From assembly GCF_021391395.1 (NCBI RefSeq), contig NZ_CP090059.1:2713001-2777000 (forward strand): a stretch of DNA of 64,000 nt, read 5' to 3'. The notes under the pieces are model-generated. The model saw only the letters and a list, made by a program, of their open reading frames with translations, was not told the origin of the DNA and did no database searches. Positions 26,164 to 37,782 of the stretch are shown here, piece after piece. Origin of the DNA: Sphingomonas cannabina. GTDB lineage: Bacteria > Pseudomonadota > Alphaproteobacteria > Sphingomonadales > Sphingomonadaceae. Made by a program: the position numbers and the translations under genes. Numbering within the stretch: the first letter of the stretch is position 1; each line of letters starts with the position of its first letter.

Positions 26164-27330
26164 ATGACCGCGTTCCGCCCGATGACGATCCGTTTGCTTG
26201 CCGCCGCCGCGACCGCCGCGCTCGCGCTCGGCGCCGCCACGCCCGCCGCCGCGCGTGATCTTTGGACCAAGGCCGAGGCGAAGCGCTGGTACGACGCCCA
26301 GCCCTGGCTGCTCGGTGCCAACTACGCACCCGCGACCGCGATCAACCAGCTCGAGATGTGGCAGGCCGATACCTTCGACCCCGCGACGATCGACAAGGAG
26401 CTCGGCTGGGCCGAAGGCCTGGGCATGACGACGATGCGCGTCTTCCTCCACAACCTCCTGTGGGAGAATGATCCGGAGGGCCTCAAGAAGCGCATCGACA
26501 CCTTCCTGACGATCGCGGCCAAGCACAAGATCAAGCCGATGTTCGTGCTGTTCGACAGCTGCTGGGATCCGAACCCGGTCGCCGGCAAGCAGCATCCGCC
26601 GATCCCCGGCGTCCACAATTCGGGCTGGGTGCAGGGCCCGGGCGCGGCGCGGCTCGCGGACACCGCCCAGTACGGCAAGCTCGAAGCCTATGTGAAGGAC
26701 ATCGTCGGCAGCTTCGCCAACGACAAGCGCGTGCTCGCCTGGGACGTGTGGAACGAGCCGAACAATGAGGGCGGCGGCAATTACAAGCCGACGCCGAACA
26801 AGAAGCAGCTCGTCGCCGGCCTGCTCGGCAAGGTGTTCGACTGGGCGCAGTCGGCCAATCCCAGCCAGCCGCTGACATCGGGGCTGTGGATCGGCGACAG
26901 CTGGGACCGCGCGGAGACGCTCGACGCCGTCGAAAAGATCCAGATCGCCCGCTCCGACGTGCTGAGCTTCCACGACTACAACTGGCCGGAGAAGTTCGAG
27001 CAGCGGGCGCGCCAGATGCTGAGCTACGGCCGGCCCGTCATCTGCACCGAATATATGGCGCGCGGCGCGGGATCGACCTTCGACGGCTCGCTGCCGATCG
27101 CCAAGCGGCTCGACATCGGCATGGTCAACTGGGGCTTCGTCGACGGCAAGACCCAGACGCGGCTGCCGTGGGACAGCTGGAAGAAGCCTTACACCTTCGA
27201 CGAGCCGACCGTCTGGTTCCACGAGGTGCTGCGCGCCGACGGCACGCCCTATCGCCAGGCCGAGGCCGACATGCTGCGCGCCTACAGCGCGGCGCCCAAG
27301 GGCGTGGTGCCGTCCCCGTCCCGAAAATAG
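26164..27330 (+). CDS. Secreted GH5-like (cellulase-superfamily) glycoside hydrolase
   Basis: 388 residues with a signal peptide (ALALGAATPAAARD). WDVWNEPNNE at about residue 195 gives the acid/base Glu of clan GH-A, and VICTEYMARG at about residue 295 gives the nucleophile Glu. FHDYNW lies between. The rest resembles bacterial GH5-like proteins often labelled 1,4-beta-xylanase. The substrate cannot be read from the sequence. It follows the dehydratase by 20 bp and precedes a receptor and two GH43 genes, so plant or algal hemicellulose is plausible. Confidence 0.82.
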   Translation: MTAFRPMTIRLLAAAATAALALGAATPAAARDLWTKAEAKRWYDAQPWLLGANYAPATAINQLEMWQADTFDPATIDKELGWAEGLGMTTMRVFLHNLLWENDPEGLKKRIDTFLTIAAKHKIKPMFVLFDSCWDPNPVAGKQHPPIPGVHNSGWVQGPGAARLADTAQYGKLEAYVKDIVGSFANDKRVLAWDVWNEPNNEGGGNYKPTPNKKQLVAGLLGKVFDWAQSANPSQPLTSGLWIGDSWDRAETLDAVEKIQIARSDVLSFHDYNWPEKFEQRARQMLSYGRPVICTEYMARGAGSTFDGSLPIAKRLDIGMVNWGFVDGKTQTRLPWDSWKKPYTFDEPTVWFHEVLRADGTPYRQAEADMLRAYSAAPKGVVPSPSRK

Positions 27331-27373
27331 GTGCACTCGAGTTCGATCAGGCCCCCACGCACGACTTTTCTAA

Positions 27374-27473
27374 GCCCCTCCCCTTCAGGGGAGGGGTTGG
27401 GGTGGGGCAGCGCCGCAAGCAGATCGCCCGTGGATAGGCCCCACCCCAATTCCTTTCCTGAAGAGGAGGGGCT
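27374..27473. repeat. Palindromic intergenic element, family B (copy 1)
   Basis: GCCCCTCCCCTTCAGGGGAG at the left is a hairpin by itself and is mirrored by CCTGAAGAGGAGGGGC at the right, with GGGTGGGG and CCCCACCCC forming inner arms. The related copy is at 60094-60200. It lies between the GH5-like gene and the second TonB receptor. Confidence 0.85.
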
Positions 27474-27602
27474 TGCATGTCCTAGCGATTTCAATCGGAC
27501 GCTCCCGCATCCAACCATAAATAATACTTGTCATATAAATCAATTTAAGACATAGTGAGAATCCATAATGGCCCGAACGGGCCCCGTAGGGAGGAGAGTA
27601 TT

Positions 27603-30338
27603 ATGATCCGCAAATCCACGTTGCTCGGCGCGTCCTCGGCCGCAGTGCTGCTGTGCGCTTTGGCCGCTCCTGCGCTCGCGCAGACCGAGCAGACACCCCC
27701 GCCCGCCCCCGCCGCAACCGGCGATCAGGCGGACACGTCCGAGGACATCGTCGTCACCGGCATCCGCGCCAGCCTTGCTCGCGCCGCCGAGATCAAGCGC
27801 GACGCCGCGCAGGTGGTCGATTCGATCGTCGCGCAGGACATCGGCAAGTTCCCCGATCCGACCACGGCGGCGGCGCTCCAGCGCGTGCCCGGCATCCAGG
27901 TGACCGTCGGCTCCAATAACGAAATCGTCAATCCGCGGATCCGCGGCCTCGACGACATCCTGACCACGCTCGACGGGCGTGAGATCTTCACCGCCGAAGG
28001 GCGCGGCTTCGCGTTCCAGGACCTGCCGGCCGAGGCGCTGGCGCGCGTGGACGTCTACAAGTCGAACACCGCCAACCTGATCGAGGGCGGCGTCGCCGGC
28101 ACGATCGACCTGCGGCTCAACAAGCCGTTCAATTACAAGGACCCGACCTTCGCGGTCAGCGGCAAGCTCAACTATGCGTCGAACGCCGAGAAGCTGAGCC
28201 CGCAGATCAGCGCGCTCGCCACCGACCGCTGGGACACCGGCATCGGCGAGATCGGCGTGCTGCTCAACGTGTCGTGGTACGACATGAAGTTCAATCGCCC
28301 GGTCAACTATGTCGCGGAGCGGCGCTCAGGCGACCATCTGAATGGCGGCGATGGGTACGCGATTCCGATCTCGACGGGCGGCCTGAACGAGTTCGGCAGC
28401 TACTCGCGCCCGCAGGCCAACGGTTCGATCCAGTGGCAGGCATCGCCGGAGCTGCAGCTCTATGTGGACGGTCTCTATTCGGCCTATCGCGGCAAATTCT
28501 CGACGGCCTTCTACGAGTATCAGCTGTTCAATTCGGATAGCGTTTCCAATATCGGCACCGACGACAACTGCTTCACCGCACGGGTGAACGGCGACGGGTT
28601 CAACGCCAATTCGGGCCAGATCCTGAACAACGAATACACCGACCAGCAGCTCTGCAATCTGACGTCCGGTCAGTTCCACAACACCAACTCCTTCACCAGC
28701 ACGCAGGCGAAGAACCACAAGACCGACAGCTATCTCGCGGCGTTCGGCGCAAAGTATGACGCGGACCGGGTGCATCTGGCGCTCGATCTTTCCTATCAGG
28801 AATCGATCGTCAACAATGAGACGTTCATCGTCGACACCGGCAAGAAGGTAGATTCCGTGTCGCTCGACCTCAATCGGTCGGATCATTCGCCGGTGGTGAC
28901 CGCACCCGGCAATCCGATGATCGATCCGACGGGCTACACCTTCTTCAACGGCCTGTTCCAGGACTATCTGCGCGCGAAGGGTGACCTGTTCGCCGCCAAG
29001 CTGGACGGCAGCTACGATGTCGGCGGGATCATCAAGACGATCGAGTTCGGCGGCCGCTATGCCGATCGCGGCGCGCTGTTCCAGCAGGTGCAGCTCGGCG
29101 TCGGTGCCCCCGGCGGCTCGGGCAATGTGCCGGTCACCGCGGCAGGCGTTCCAAGCGATTTCTTCGTGCGCGCGCCGGGCATTCCCCAGATCAACGGGGG
29201 AGCGCCGTTCCTGATCCCCAGCCGCTCCTATCTGCTGTCCGACGAGGGACAGGCCCTGCTGCGCGACTATTTCGGCGCGCCGGAGGGCCAGCCGCCGTTC
29301 GATCCGACACGACGGTTCGAGGCGAACGAGAAGACCTATGCCGCCTATGCGCAGGTCGGATACGAGATCCCGCTCGGCGGCGCCATCGGCGTCGACGGCA
29401 AGATCGGCGTCCGTTACTCGCGCACCGATCGCGACATCACGGGCACCGGCCTGGTCGACGGCGATCCTGTGACCACGACTGCGAGCACCAGCGACACCGA
29501 CTGGCTGCCCAATGCCAGCGCCCGCATCAAGCTCGGCGGCGGCCTCCAGGCACGCTTCACCTACGCCAAGACGCTGGCGCGGCCGCCCTTCGGGTCGCTC
29601 AACCCCGGCCTCAACTACATCGTCTCGACCAACCCCAACATCCGCAACGGCGGCTCGGGCGGCAATCCCAACCTGCTGCCGCAGATGTCGGACAGCTTCG
29701 ACGCCACGCTCGAATATTACTGGTCTTCGGGCTATCTCGCGATCGGCGGCTATTACCGCAAGATCAAGAACCGCATCGTGAACGGCGTCGATGTCGAGAC
29801 GATCGACGGAATCGAATATAACATCTCGCGGCCGCGCAACGTCGGCCGGGCGAAGCTCAAGGGCATCGAGGTCAGCGGCCAGACCTTCTTCGATTTCCTG
29901 CCGGGCGACCTCGCCGGCTTCGGCGCGTTCGGCAACTTCACCTATGCCGACAGCGAGATCGGCGTGGGCGACGACCTGTCGGGCTTCCCGCTCCAGGGCG
30001 TGTCGAAGTACAACTTCAACCTGGGCCTGCTGTACGATCGTCACGGCATCTCCGGCCGCGTGGTCTACACCTATCGCTCGAAATATTTCGACGAGGACCG
30101 CAGCGGCGCAGGCGACGTGCGCCCGGTCGGCACGGAGACTTGGCTGAACTACGTCCGCCCCAACGGCCGCCTGGACTTCAGCCTGGGCGTCGACGTGACC
30201 CGCAACCTCACCCTGACGGTCGAGGGGACCAACGTCCTACGCTCCCGCTACCAAAGCTACATCAACAACAGCTATTTCATCCGGGACACGCGTACCGACG
30301 ACAGCATCTACGCGGTCGGCTTCCGGGCGCGCTTCTGA
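27603..30338 (+). CDS. TonB-dependent receptor (arabinan-locus type)
   Basis: 911 residues with a signal peptide (CALAAPALAQ), TonB box-like EDIVVTGIR, plug motifs (VPGIQVTVGSNNEI, PRIRGLDDIL, NLIEGGVAGTIDL) and a C-terminal barrel strand ending VGFRARF. The start at 27603 has GGGAGGAGAG upstream. The stop overlaps the first GH43 start (TGATG), so receptor and GH43 genes form one transcript. The central part (about 28500-28960) is less GC-rich than the rest, in the outer loops that usually vary. Confidence 0.93.
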   Translation: MIRKSTLLGASSAAVLLCALAAPALAQTEQTPPPAPAATGDQADTSEDIVVTGIRASLARAAEIKRDAAQVVDSIVAQDIGKFPDPTTAAALQRVPGIQVTVGSNNEIVNPRIRGLDDILTTLDGREIFTAEGRGFAFQDLPAEALARVDVYKSNTANLIEGGVAGTIDLRLNKPFNYKDPTFAVSGKLNYASNAEKLSPQISALATDRWDTGIGEIGVLLNVSWYDMKFNRPVNYVAERRSGDHLNGGDGYAIPISTGGLNEFGSYSRPQANGSIQWQASPELQLYVDGLYSAYRGKFSTAFYEYQLFNSDSVSNIGTDDNCFTARVNGDGFNANSGQILNNEYTDQQLCNLTSGQFHNTNSFTSTQAKNHKTDSYLAAFGAKYDADRVHLALDLSYQESIVNNETFIVDTGKKVDSVSLDLNRSDHSPVVTAPGNPMIDPTGYTFFNGLFQDYLRAKGDLFAAKLDGSYDVGGIIKTIEFGGRYADRGALFQQVQLGVGAPGGSGNVPVTAAGVPSDFFVRAPGIPQINGGAPFLIPSRSYLLSDEGQALLRDYFGAPEGQPPFDPTRRFEANEKTYAAYAQVGYEIPLGGAIGVDGKIGVRYSRTDRDITGTGLVDGDPVTTTASTSDTDWLPNASARIKLGGGLQARFTYAKTLARPPFGSLNPGLNYIVSTNPNIRNGGSGGNPNLLPQMSDSFDATLEYYWSSGYLAIGGYYRKIKNRIVNGVDVETIDGIEYNISRPRNVGRAKLKGIEVSGQTFFDFLPGDLAGFGAFGNFTYADSEIGVGDDLSGFPLQGVSKYNFNLGLLYDRHGISGRVVYTYRSKYFDEDRSGAGDVRPVGTETWLNYVRPNGRLDFSLGVDVTRNLTLTVEGTNVLRSRYQSYINNSYFIRDTRTDDSIYAVGFRARF

Positions 30339-31282
30339 TGCGATGGCGGGGCATGGCGGTGGCGGCAGTTCTTGCCGCCACCCCGGCTCATGCGGACAAT
30401 CCGCAGTTTCGCGGCGCCGATCCGCATGCGATCATCATCGGCAGCGAACTCTGGGTGTTCCCGACCGGCGGCCCCAGCGGGAGCTGGAGCGCCGACCGGT
30501 TCGGCGCCTGGTCCAGCGCCGACCTGGTCCATTGGAAGAGCCGCGGCGTGCTGATCCGCCGCGACGCGATCAAGTGGATCGGCGACGACGGCGCGGCGGA
30601 GCATTTCCTGTGGGCGCCGGCCGTCGCGACACGAAACGGCAAATGGTATCTCTATTATTCGGTGGGTCCACAGAACCCGACGCCGAGCCGGATCGGCGTC
30701 GCCGTCGCCGATCGTCCGGAAGGACCTTATCAGGACAGCGGAAGGCCGCTGCTGACCGGCGGCAACGGGTTCGAGGCGATCGACCCGATGGTGTTCGTCG
30801 ATCCCAGGACGCAGACGCCCTATCTTTATGCAGGCGGCAGCGCTGGCGCCACGCTCCGCGTGTTCGAGCTCAAGCCAGACATGGTGACGATCGCGCGCGA
30901 GATAGCGGTCGAACAGCCGCCCCAGTTCACCGAAGGGGCGTTCATGCATGAACGGAACGGCCTCTATTATCTCTCCTACAGCCACGGCAAATGGAATGGG
31001 CCGAGTTATTCGGTCCATTATGCCACCGCGCCCTCTCCGACCGGTCCTTGGACCTATCGGGGCCCGATCCTGACCGGCGACAAGAGCCATCAGGGACCGG
31101 GCCACCACAGCTTTGTCCAGCGCAACGGCGAATGGCTGATCGTCTATCACCGCTGGGAACGGCCGCCCGGCGAAGGTCCCTATCGCGGCGAACGCCAGGT
31201 CGCGATCGAGTCCATCCGCTATGCAAGCGACGGATCGATCCTGCCGGTCAAAATGACGGACAGAGCGGATTCGCCGCGCTGA
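30338..31282 (+). CDS. Secreted glycoside hydrolase family 43 enzyme
   Basis: 314 residues with a signal peptide (AVLAATPAHAD). The five-bladed propeller residues of GH43 can be placed: Asp in RGADPHAIII (general base), Asp in AIDPMVF (pKa modulator) and Glu in TEGAFMH (acid). LWAPAVATRNGKWYLYYS is a typical blade motif. GH43 enzymes are mainly arabinofuranosidases, arabinanases or xylosidases. Translation is coupled to the TonB receptor by a TGATG overlap. Confidence 0.88.
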   Translation: MRWRGMAVAAVLAATPAHADNPQFRGADPHAIIIGSELWVFPTGGPSGSWSADRFGAWSSADLVHWKSRGVLIRRDAIKWIGDDGAAEHFLWAPAVATRNGKWYLYYSVGPQNPTPSRIGVAVADRPEGPYQDSGRPLLTGGNGFEAIDPMVFVDPRTQTPYLYAGGSAGATLRVFELKPDMVTIAREIAVEQPPQFTEGAFMHERNGLYYLSYSHGKWNGPSYSVHYATAPSPTGPWTYRGPILTGDKSHQGPGHHSFVQRNGEWLIVYHRWERPPGEGPYRGERQVAIESIRYASDGSILPVKMTDRADSPR

Positions 31283-31330
31283 TCGAGTGAGCCGCGGCAA
31301 TTGCTCCGTCGCTTATTCAAGGAGCCCACC

Positions 31331-32374
31331 ATGCACATCGATCGTCGCAGCCTGCTGATCGGAGGAGCCAGTGCCGCCCTCGGTGCGGGCGGAGCCGGCC
31401 TCGCCTTTGCGCAGAGCATGTCGCCCAATTCGCTCAACGCGAAGCTCACCGGCGATCTGACGCCAATCCATGATCCGGTCATCATCCGTGAAGGCGACAC
31501 CTATCACGTCTTCGGCTCCGGCGGATGGAGCAAGCGGCCGTCGGTGACATGGCGCGTATCGAAGGATCTGGCGAACTGGCGCGACAACGGCGATCCGTTC
31601 GACGCCGTGCCGGCCTGGGCAAAGGCGGCGATCCCCAAGGCCGAGAGCATGTGGGCGCCCGACATTTCCTATGTCGATGGCCGGTTCCGCCTCTATTACG
31701 CCGTCTCGACCGGCGGCAGCATGCGCTCGGTGATCGGCTTCGCCACGACGAAGACGCTCGATCGGAATTCGCCGGACTATGGCTGGACCGATCACGGCAT
31801 GGTGATCGAGACCTTCGAAGGCGGCACCTACAACGCGATCGACGCCAATTTCGTGATCGACGCCGAGGGCAATCACTGGCTTGCGTTCGGCAGCTACTGG
31901 AGCGGCCTCAAGCTGATCCCGCTCGACAAGGCGACGGGCAAGCCCCGCCCCGGTGACAGGACGATCCACTCGATCGCCTATCGCCCCGCGCCCACCGGCG
32001 GCGACAATCCCATCGAGGGCGCCTTCATCATCCGCCGCGACGGCTGGTACTATCTGTTCGCCAGCTACGACTATTGCTGCAGGAAGGAAGCGAGCAACTA
32101 TTACGTCGCCGTCGGCCGGGCGAAGCAGGTGACCGGCCCCTATGTCGGCCGCGACGGCAAGGCGATGATGGATGGCTACGGCACTGCGGTGATCGTCGAG
32201 CGGCCGTGGGCCTCCTCACGCTGGCGTGGCCCCGGCCATTGCGGCCTATATCACGACGGGAACCGCGACCTGATCGTCTACCATGCCTATGACACCGAGC
32301 ATGGCTCCGCCCCGACCCTGCGCATCGCCGAACTCAGCTGGAGCGCCGACGGGTGGCCTTCGGCGCTGACCTGA
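31331..32374 (+). CDS. Secreted GH43 enzyme, arabinanase-like, with Tat-type signal
   Basis: 347 residues. The N-terminus MHIDRRSLLIGGASAAL has twin Arg before a hydrophobic stretch, so Tat export is likely. Catalytic candidates are Asp in PIHDPVII, Asp in AIDANFVID and Glu in IEGAFII, with MWAPDISYVDGRFRLYY between. The pattern resembles endo-1,5-alpha-L-arabinanases. It follows the other GH43 gene by 48 bp and probably works with it on arabinan imported or trimmed at the cell surface. Confidence 0.88.
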   Translation: MHIDRRSLLIGGASAALGAGGAGLAFAQSMSPNSLNAKLTGDLTPIHDPVIIREGDTYHVFGSGGWSKRPSVTWRVSKDLANWRDNGDPFDAVPAWAKAAIPKAESMWAPDISYVDGRFRLYYAVSTGGSMRSVIGFATTKTLDRNSPDYGWTDHGMVIETFEGGTYNAIDANFVIDAEGNHWLAFGSYWSGLKLIPLDKATGKPRPGDRTIHSIAYRPAPTGGDNPIEGAFIIRRDGWYYLFASYDYCCRKEASNYYVAVGRAKQVTGPYVGRDGKAMMDGYGTAVIVERPWASSRWRGPGHCGLYHDGNRDLIVYHAYDTEHGSAPTLRIAELSWSADGWPSALT

Positions 32375-32401
32375 TCCTCCGCCCGCTGACTCACCGAATC
32401 G

Positions 32402-32475
32402 GGCTCCTGCGAAAGCAGGAGCCCTGGATCAGGGGCGTGTTGCTTGCGGCCAGAGCTCCTGCCTTCGCAGGAGCA
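32402..32475. repeat. Palindromic intergenic element, family A (copy 1)
   Basis: GGCTCCTGCGAAAGCAGGAG at the left and GCTCCTGCCTTCGCAGGAGC at the right form two hairpins and a larger fold-back. The spacer has CTTGCGGCC, the reverse complement of GGCCGCAAG in the copies at 37452 and 41776, so this copy is inverted. It sits in the convergent gap between the GH43 gene and the minus-strand tRNA. Confidence 0.88.
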
Positions 32476-32560
32476 CTATCCGCGCGTCTGCCGCGCTTTG
32501 ATAGGGAGAGAGCATCTCCCTCGGAGCTACCGATAGTGGCTTAACTCCGAGGGGAAGAAA

Positions 32561-32635
32561 TGGTGGGCGCGGCTGGGATTGAACCAGCGACCCCTGCGGT
32601 GTGAACACAGTGCTCTACCACTGAGCTACGCGCCC
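32561..32635 (-). tRNA. tRNA-Val (anticodon CAC)
   Basis: The minus strand folds as a full cloverleaf with acceptor GGGCGCG / CGCGCCC, a D arm GCTCAGTGGTAGAGC, anticodon stem CTGTG/CGCAG with loop TTCACAC, and GGTTCAATCC in the T arm. The CCA end is encoded (TGG at 32561-32563). The anticodon CAC reads GUG. Confidence 0.95.
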
Positions 32636-32709
32636 GAAACGGGAAGCGGGCCTTTAGGCGGGGGGCGACCGGCTGTCCAGCCCCCAGCCCGCGCGGCCCG
32701 TCGATTAAA

Positions 32710-32982
32710 TCAGTTCACCGAGTCCTTGAGGCCCTTGCCGGCCTTGAACTTGGGCTGGGACGAGGCCTTGATCGTCATCGGCTCGCCGGTGCGCGGGTTG
32801 CGGCCGGTCGAGGCCTTGCGCTTGCTGACCGAGAAGGTACCGAAGCCGACGAGGCGCACTTCGTCGCCCTTCTTGAGCGCGCTCGCGATCGCGTCGAATA
32901 CCGCTTCCACCGCGCGGCTGGCGTCGCCCTTGCCCAGACCCGATGCGTCGGCGACCTGTCCGATCAGTTCCTGCTTGTTCAT
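32710..32982 (-). CDS. hupB: DNA-binding protein HU
   Basis: 90 residues, the exact HU size. It starts MNKQELIGQVADASG and has VRLVGFGTFSV and the DNA-wrapping arm GRNPRTGEPMTI. HU bends and compacts DNA as a dimer. It lies downstream of lon on the same strand and upstream of tRNA-Val, the common alphaproteobacterial order lon-hup. Confidence 0.96.
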   Translation of the reverse strand: MNKQELIGQVADASGLGKGDASRAVEAVFDAIASALKKGDEVRLVGFGTFSVSKRKASTGRNPRTGEPMTIKASSQPKFKAGKGLKDSVN

Positions 32983-33076
32983 GCCCTGGAATCCCCCTTA
33001 CCTGGTACGCGGAAAAGAATCGCGGCCGCTGGCCGAACGGCCAATAAGGCTCGCGCCATCGGCTGAGTCAAAGGAT

Positions 33077-33121
33077 TTTCGGCATCTTTCCGGCTGAACG
33101 GAGCCGAAACGATGCCGAAAT
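33077..33121 (-). terminator. Stem-loop just after lon
   Basis: On the minus strand TTTCGGCATC-TTTCGGCT pairs with AGCCGGAAAGATGCCGAAA around a short CCGTTC loop, starting 3 bp after the lon stop. The following T run is weak, so it may be an attenuating structure or processing site instead of a full terminator before hupB. Confidence 0.55.
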
Positions 33122-33123
33122 CC

Positions 33124-35529
<2,406 letters not shown>

Positions 35530-35568
35530 GGAAACTCCGGGTGGCCCAGAACCGGGCCGATTTCCTGC

Positions 35569-35598
35569 TTTATATGGTGCCGATGCGGATCGCATCAA
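35569..35598 (-). promoter_or_regulatory. Candidate promoter of lon
   Basis: On the minus strand TTGATG, an 18 bp spacer and TATAAA lie about 40 bp before the lon start. CACCATATAAAG also partly resembles a heat-shock -10 (CCCCATNT), which would fit Lon, but the -35 is a poor match to CTTGAAA. Confidence 0.45.
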
Positions 35599-35660
35599 TC
35601 CGCCGTTAGAACTATGACGCGCCTTCGCGCCCACCATCGTTGAAACCGAAAGCCTTCTCC

Positions 35661-37382
35661 ATGCATCTTCGCTCCTTCGCCGCGCTGGCGCTGCTCACCA
35701 CCTCGCTGACCCCGCAGCTCGCCGCGGCCGAGAAGGGCAAGCCCGAGGTCACCGCGCTGACCCAGCGATCGGGCGGGCCGGTCGATCCCGAGCAGGCGAA
35801 GCTGCAGCTCGACACGGTCGACCTCGCGATCGAGGTGTTTCCCGACAAGGAGACGATCGCCGGCACCGCCACCCTCGCCTTCACCGCCAAGGCGCCGCTG
35901 ATCCGGCTGCTGATCGACCTCGACCGCAACCTGCCGGTCAGCGCGATCGAGATCGACGGCACGCCGCTGAAGCCCGGCGCCTGGACCAACCCGGAAGGGC
36001 GCCTGTTCGTCACCCTGCCGGCGCCGATTCCCGCCGGCGGCAAGGTCACGGCCAAGCTCACCTATGGCGGCACCCCGCACGTCGCGATCCGCGCGCCCTG
36101 GGACGACGGCATCGTCTGGGCGAAGACGAAGGACGGCCAGCCGTGGATCGCCACCACCAGCGAGGGGTCGGGCTGCGACCTGTTCTGGCCCTGCCTCGAC
36201 ATGCCGAGCGGCGAGCCGGAGCGGATGGACCTCCACATCACCGTGCCCAAGGGGCTCAAGGCGCCCTCCAACGGCGTGCTCAAAGGGGTCGACACGCTGC
36301 CCGACGGCCGCACCACCTGGAACTGGAGCGCCAAGCACCCCAACACCTATGCGATCGCGCTCAACATCGCGCCCTATGAGCTGATCGAGGGCGACTACAA
36401 GAGCCGTTTCGGCAACACGATCAGGATGCAATATTGGTATCTGCCGGGCGAGGAGGCGCAGGCCAAAGGGCTGTTCGCCGAGTTCGCACCGACGCTCGAT
36501 TTCTTCGAAACGCTGATCGGCCCATACCCGTTCGGCGACGAGAAGATGGGGGTGGTCGAGACGCCGCATCTCGGCATGGAGCACCAGACGATCAACGCCT
36601 ATGGCAACGGCTACAAGAAGGCGGCGGAGGGCTTCGACTGGCTGTTCCAGCACGAGTTCAGCCACGAATGGTTCGGCAACCAGCTCACCGCCGGCAACTG
36701 GGACGATTACTGGCTGCACGAGGGCTATGGCGCGTACATGCAGCCGCTCTACGGCCTGTGGCGCGAAGGCCAGGCCCGCTACGCCGCGATGATGGCGGCC
36801 CAGCGCACCGGCATCCGCAACAAGGCGCCGATCGTCTCCGGCCAGATCCGCACCGAGGAACAGGTCTATGACGAGGACAAGGGCGGTCCCGGCGGCGACA
36901 TCTACAACAAGGGCGCGTGGATGCTCCACACGCTGAGGGACCTGATCGGCGACAAGGCCTTCTTCGAAGTGACCACCCGCGCCGTCTATGGCCGCCCCGA
37001 TCCCCGGCCGGGCAACTTCAAGCCGCGGTTCGGATCGACCGCGGAATACCGCCGGATCGTCAACGAGGTGACCGGAAAGGATTATGGCTGGTTCTTCGAC
37101 GTCTATCTGAGCGAGGCCGCGCTGCCCGATCTGGTCGAGAGCCGCAGTGGCGACGCGCTGACGCTCGCCTGGAAGACGCCGGGCGACCGCCCCTTCCCGA
37201 TGCCGGTCGAGGTGCAGATCGGCCTGGACGGACCGGTCAAGGTCGTGCCGATGACCGGCGGCAGCGGCACGCTGGCGGTTCCCGCTGGCGAGCACATCAT
37301 CATCGATCCCGCCGCGAAGATCCTCCGCCGCTCGCTCGCGATCGAGGCCGTGCAGGCGCAGCGGCAGGCGGAGGCGCAATAG
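35661..37382 (+). CDS. Secreted M1 family metallopeptidase
   Basis: 573 residues with a signal peptide (TTSLTPQLAAAE). The N-terminal M1 beta domain is followed by GMEHQTIN (the GAMEN-like substrate loop) and HEFSHEWFGN with GLU 18 residues later in LHEGYGAY, giving the HExxH-E zinc site. A Tyr in IYNKGAWML is typical of the family. It is shorter than PepN-type enzymes (about 870), with the long C-terminal helical domain missing, as in many secreted M1 proteins. ATG 35661 is chosen for the signal peptide; its ribosome site is weak. Confidence 0.9.
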   Translation: MHLRSFAALALLTTSLTPQLAAAEKGKPEVTALTQRSGGPVDPEQAKLQLDTVDLAIEVFPDKETIAGTATLAFTAKAPLIRLLIDLDRNLPVSAIEIDGTPLKPGAWTNPEGRLFVTLPAPIPAGGKVTAKLTYGGTPHVAIRAPWDDGIVWAKTKDGQPWIATTSEGSGCDLFWPCLDMPSGEPERMDLHITVPKGLKAPSNGVLKGVDTLPDGRTTWNWSAKHPNTYAIALNIAPYELIEGDYKSRFGNTIRMQYWYLPGEEAQAKGLFAEFAPTLDFFETLIGPYPFGDEKMGVVETPHLGMEHQTINAYGNGYKKAAEGFDWLFQHEFSHEWFGNQLTAGNWDDYWLHEGYGAYMQPLYGLWREGQARYAAMMAAQRTGIRNKAPIVSGQIRTEEQVYDEDKGGPGGDIYNKGAWMLHTLRDLIGDKAFFEVTTRAVYGRPDPRPGNFKPRFGSTAEYRRIVNEVTGKDYGWFFDVYLSEAALPDLVESRSGDALTLAWKTPGDRPFPMPVEVQIGLDGPVKVVPMTGGSGTLAVPAGEHIIIDPAAKILRRSLAIEAVQAQRQAEAQ

Positions 37383-37451
37383 TCTTCAAGGTTGGGTGAG
37401 CCGCCATCAGCTGCCGTTGGCAGCCATCCTGCTCGGATGGAGGCCGAGTCG

Positions 37452-37528
37452 GTGCTCCTGCGAAGGCAGGAGCTCAGGCCGCAAGCGGCACGCCCGGCAA
37501 TCCAGGGCTCCTGCCTTCGCAGGAGCAC
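37452..37528. repeat. Palindromic intergenic element, family A (copy 2)
   Basis: GTGCTCCTGCGAAGGCAGGA at the left mirrors TCCTGCCTTCGCAGGAGCAC at the right, with GGCCGCAAGC in the spacer. The same architecture is seen at 41776 and, inverted, at 32402. It lies 70 bp after the M1 peptidase. The remaining 254 bp up to 37783 hold no gene that I can support. Confidence 0.88.
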
Positions 37529-37782
37529 GATTCCACCTCATCCAGGGGGCCGCATCCCTTCCCGTTGCGGCCCGATCGCTGCGCCGCTATATCGCCCGCG
37601 TCGGAAAAGGCAGACTTGGTTTGGTAAGCCCAAGTCCTTTCGGTAACGAAAGCTCTGGTCTCTGGCCTCGTGCATGAGATCCCCACGACGAACATCGGAC
37701 GCCGCCCGGCGCCCCCATGTTCGTCCGTGTGGGACTCGCATCCGAGGAACGCTCCGGTCGAACATCGACGAAGGAGCGTTTC

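Noticed and set aside
32402..32475. Repeat arms considered as a CRISPR array
   Set aside because: There are only two inverted arms per element with no series of direct repeats and spacers, and no cas genes.
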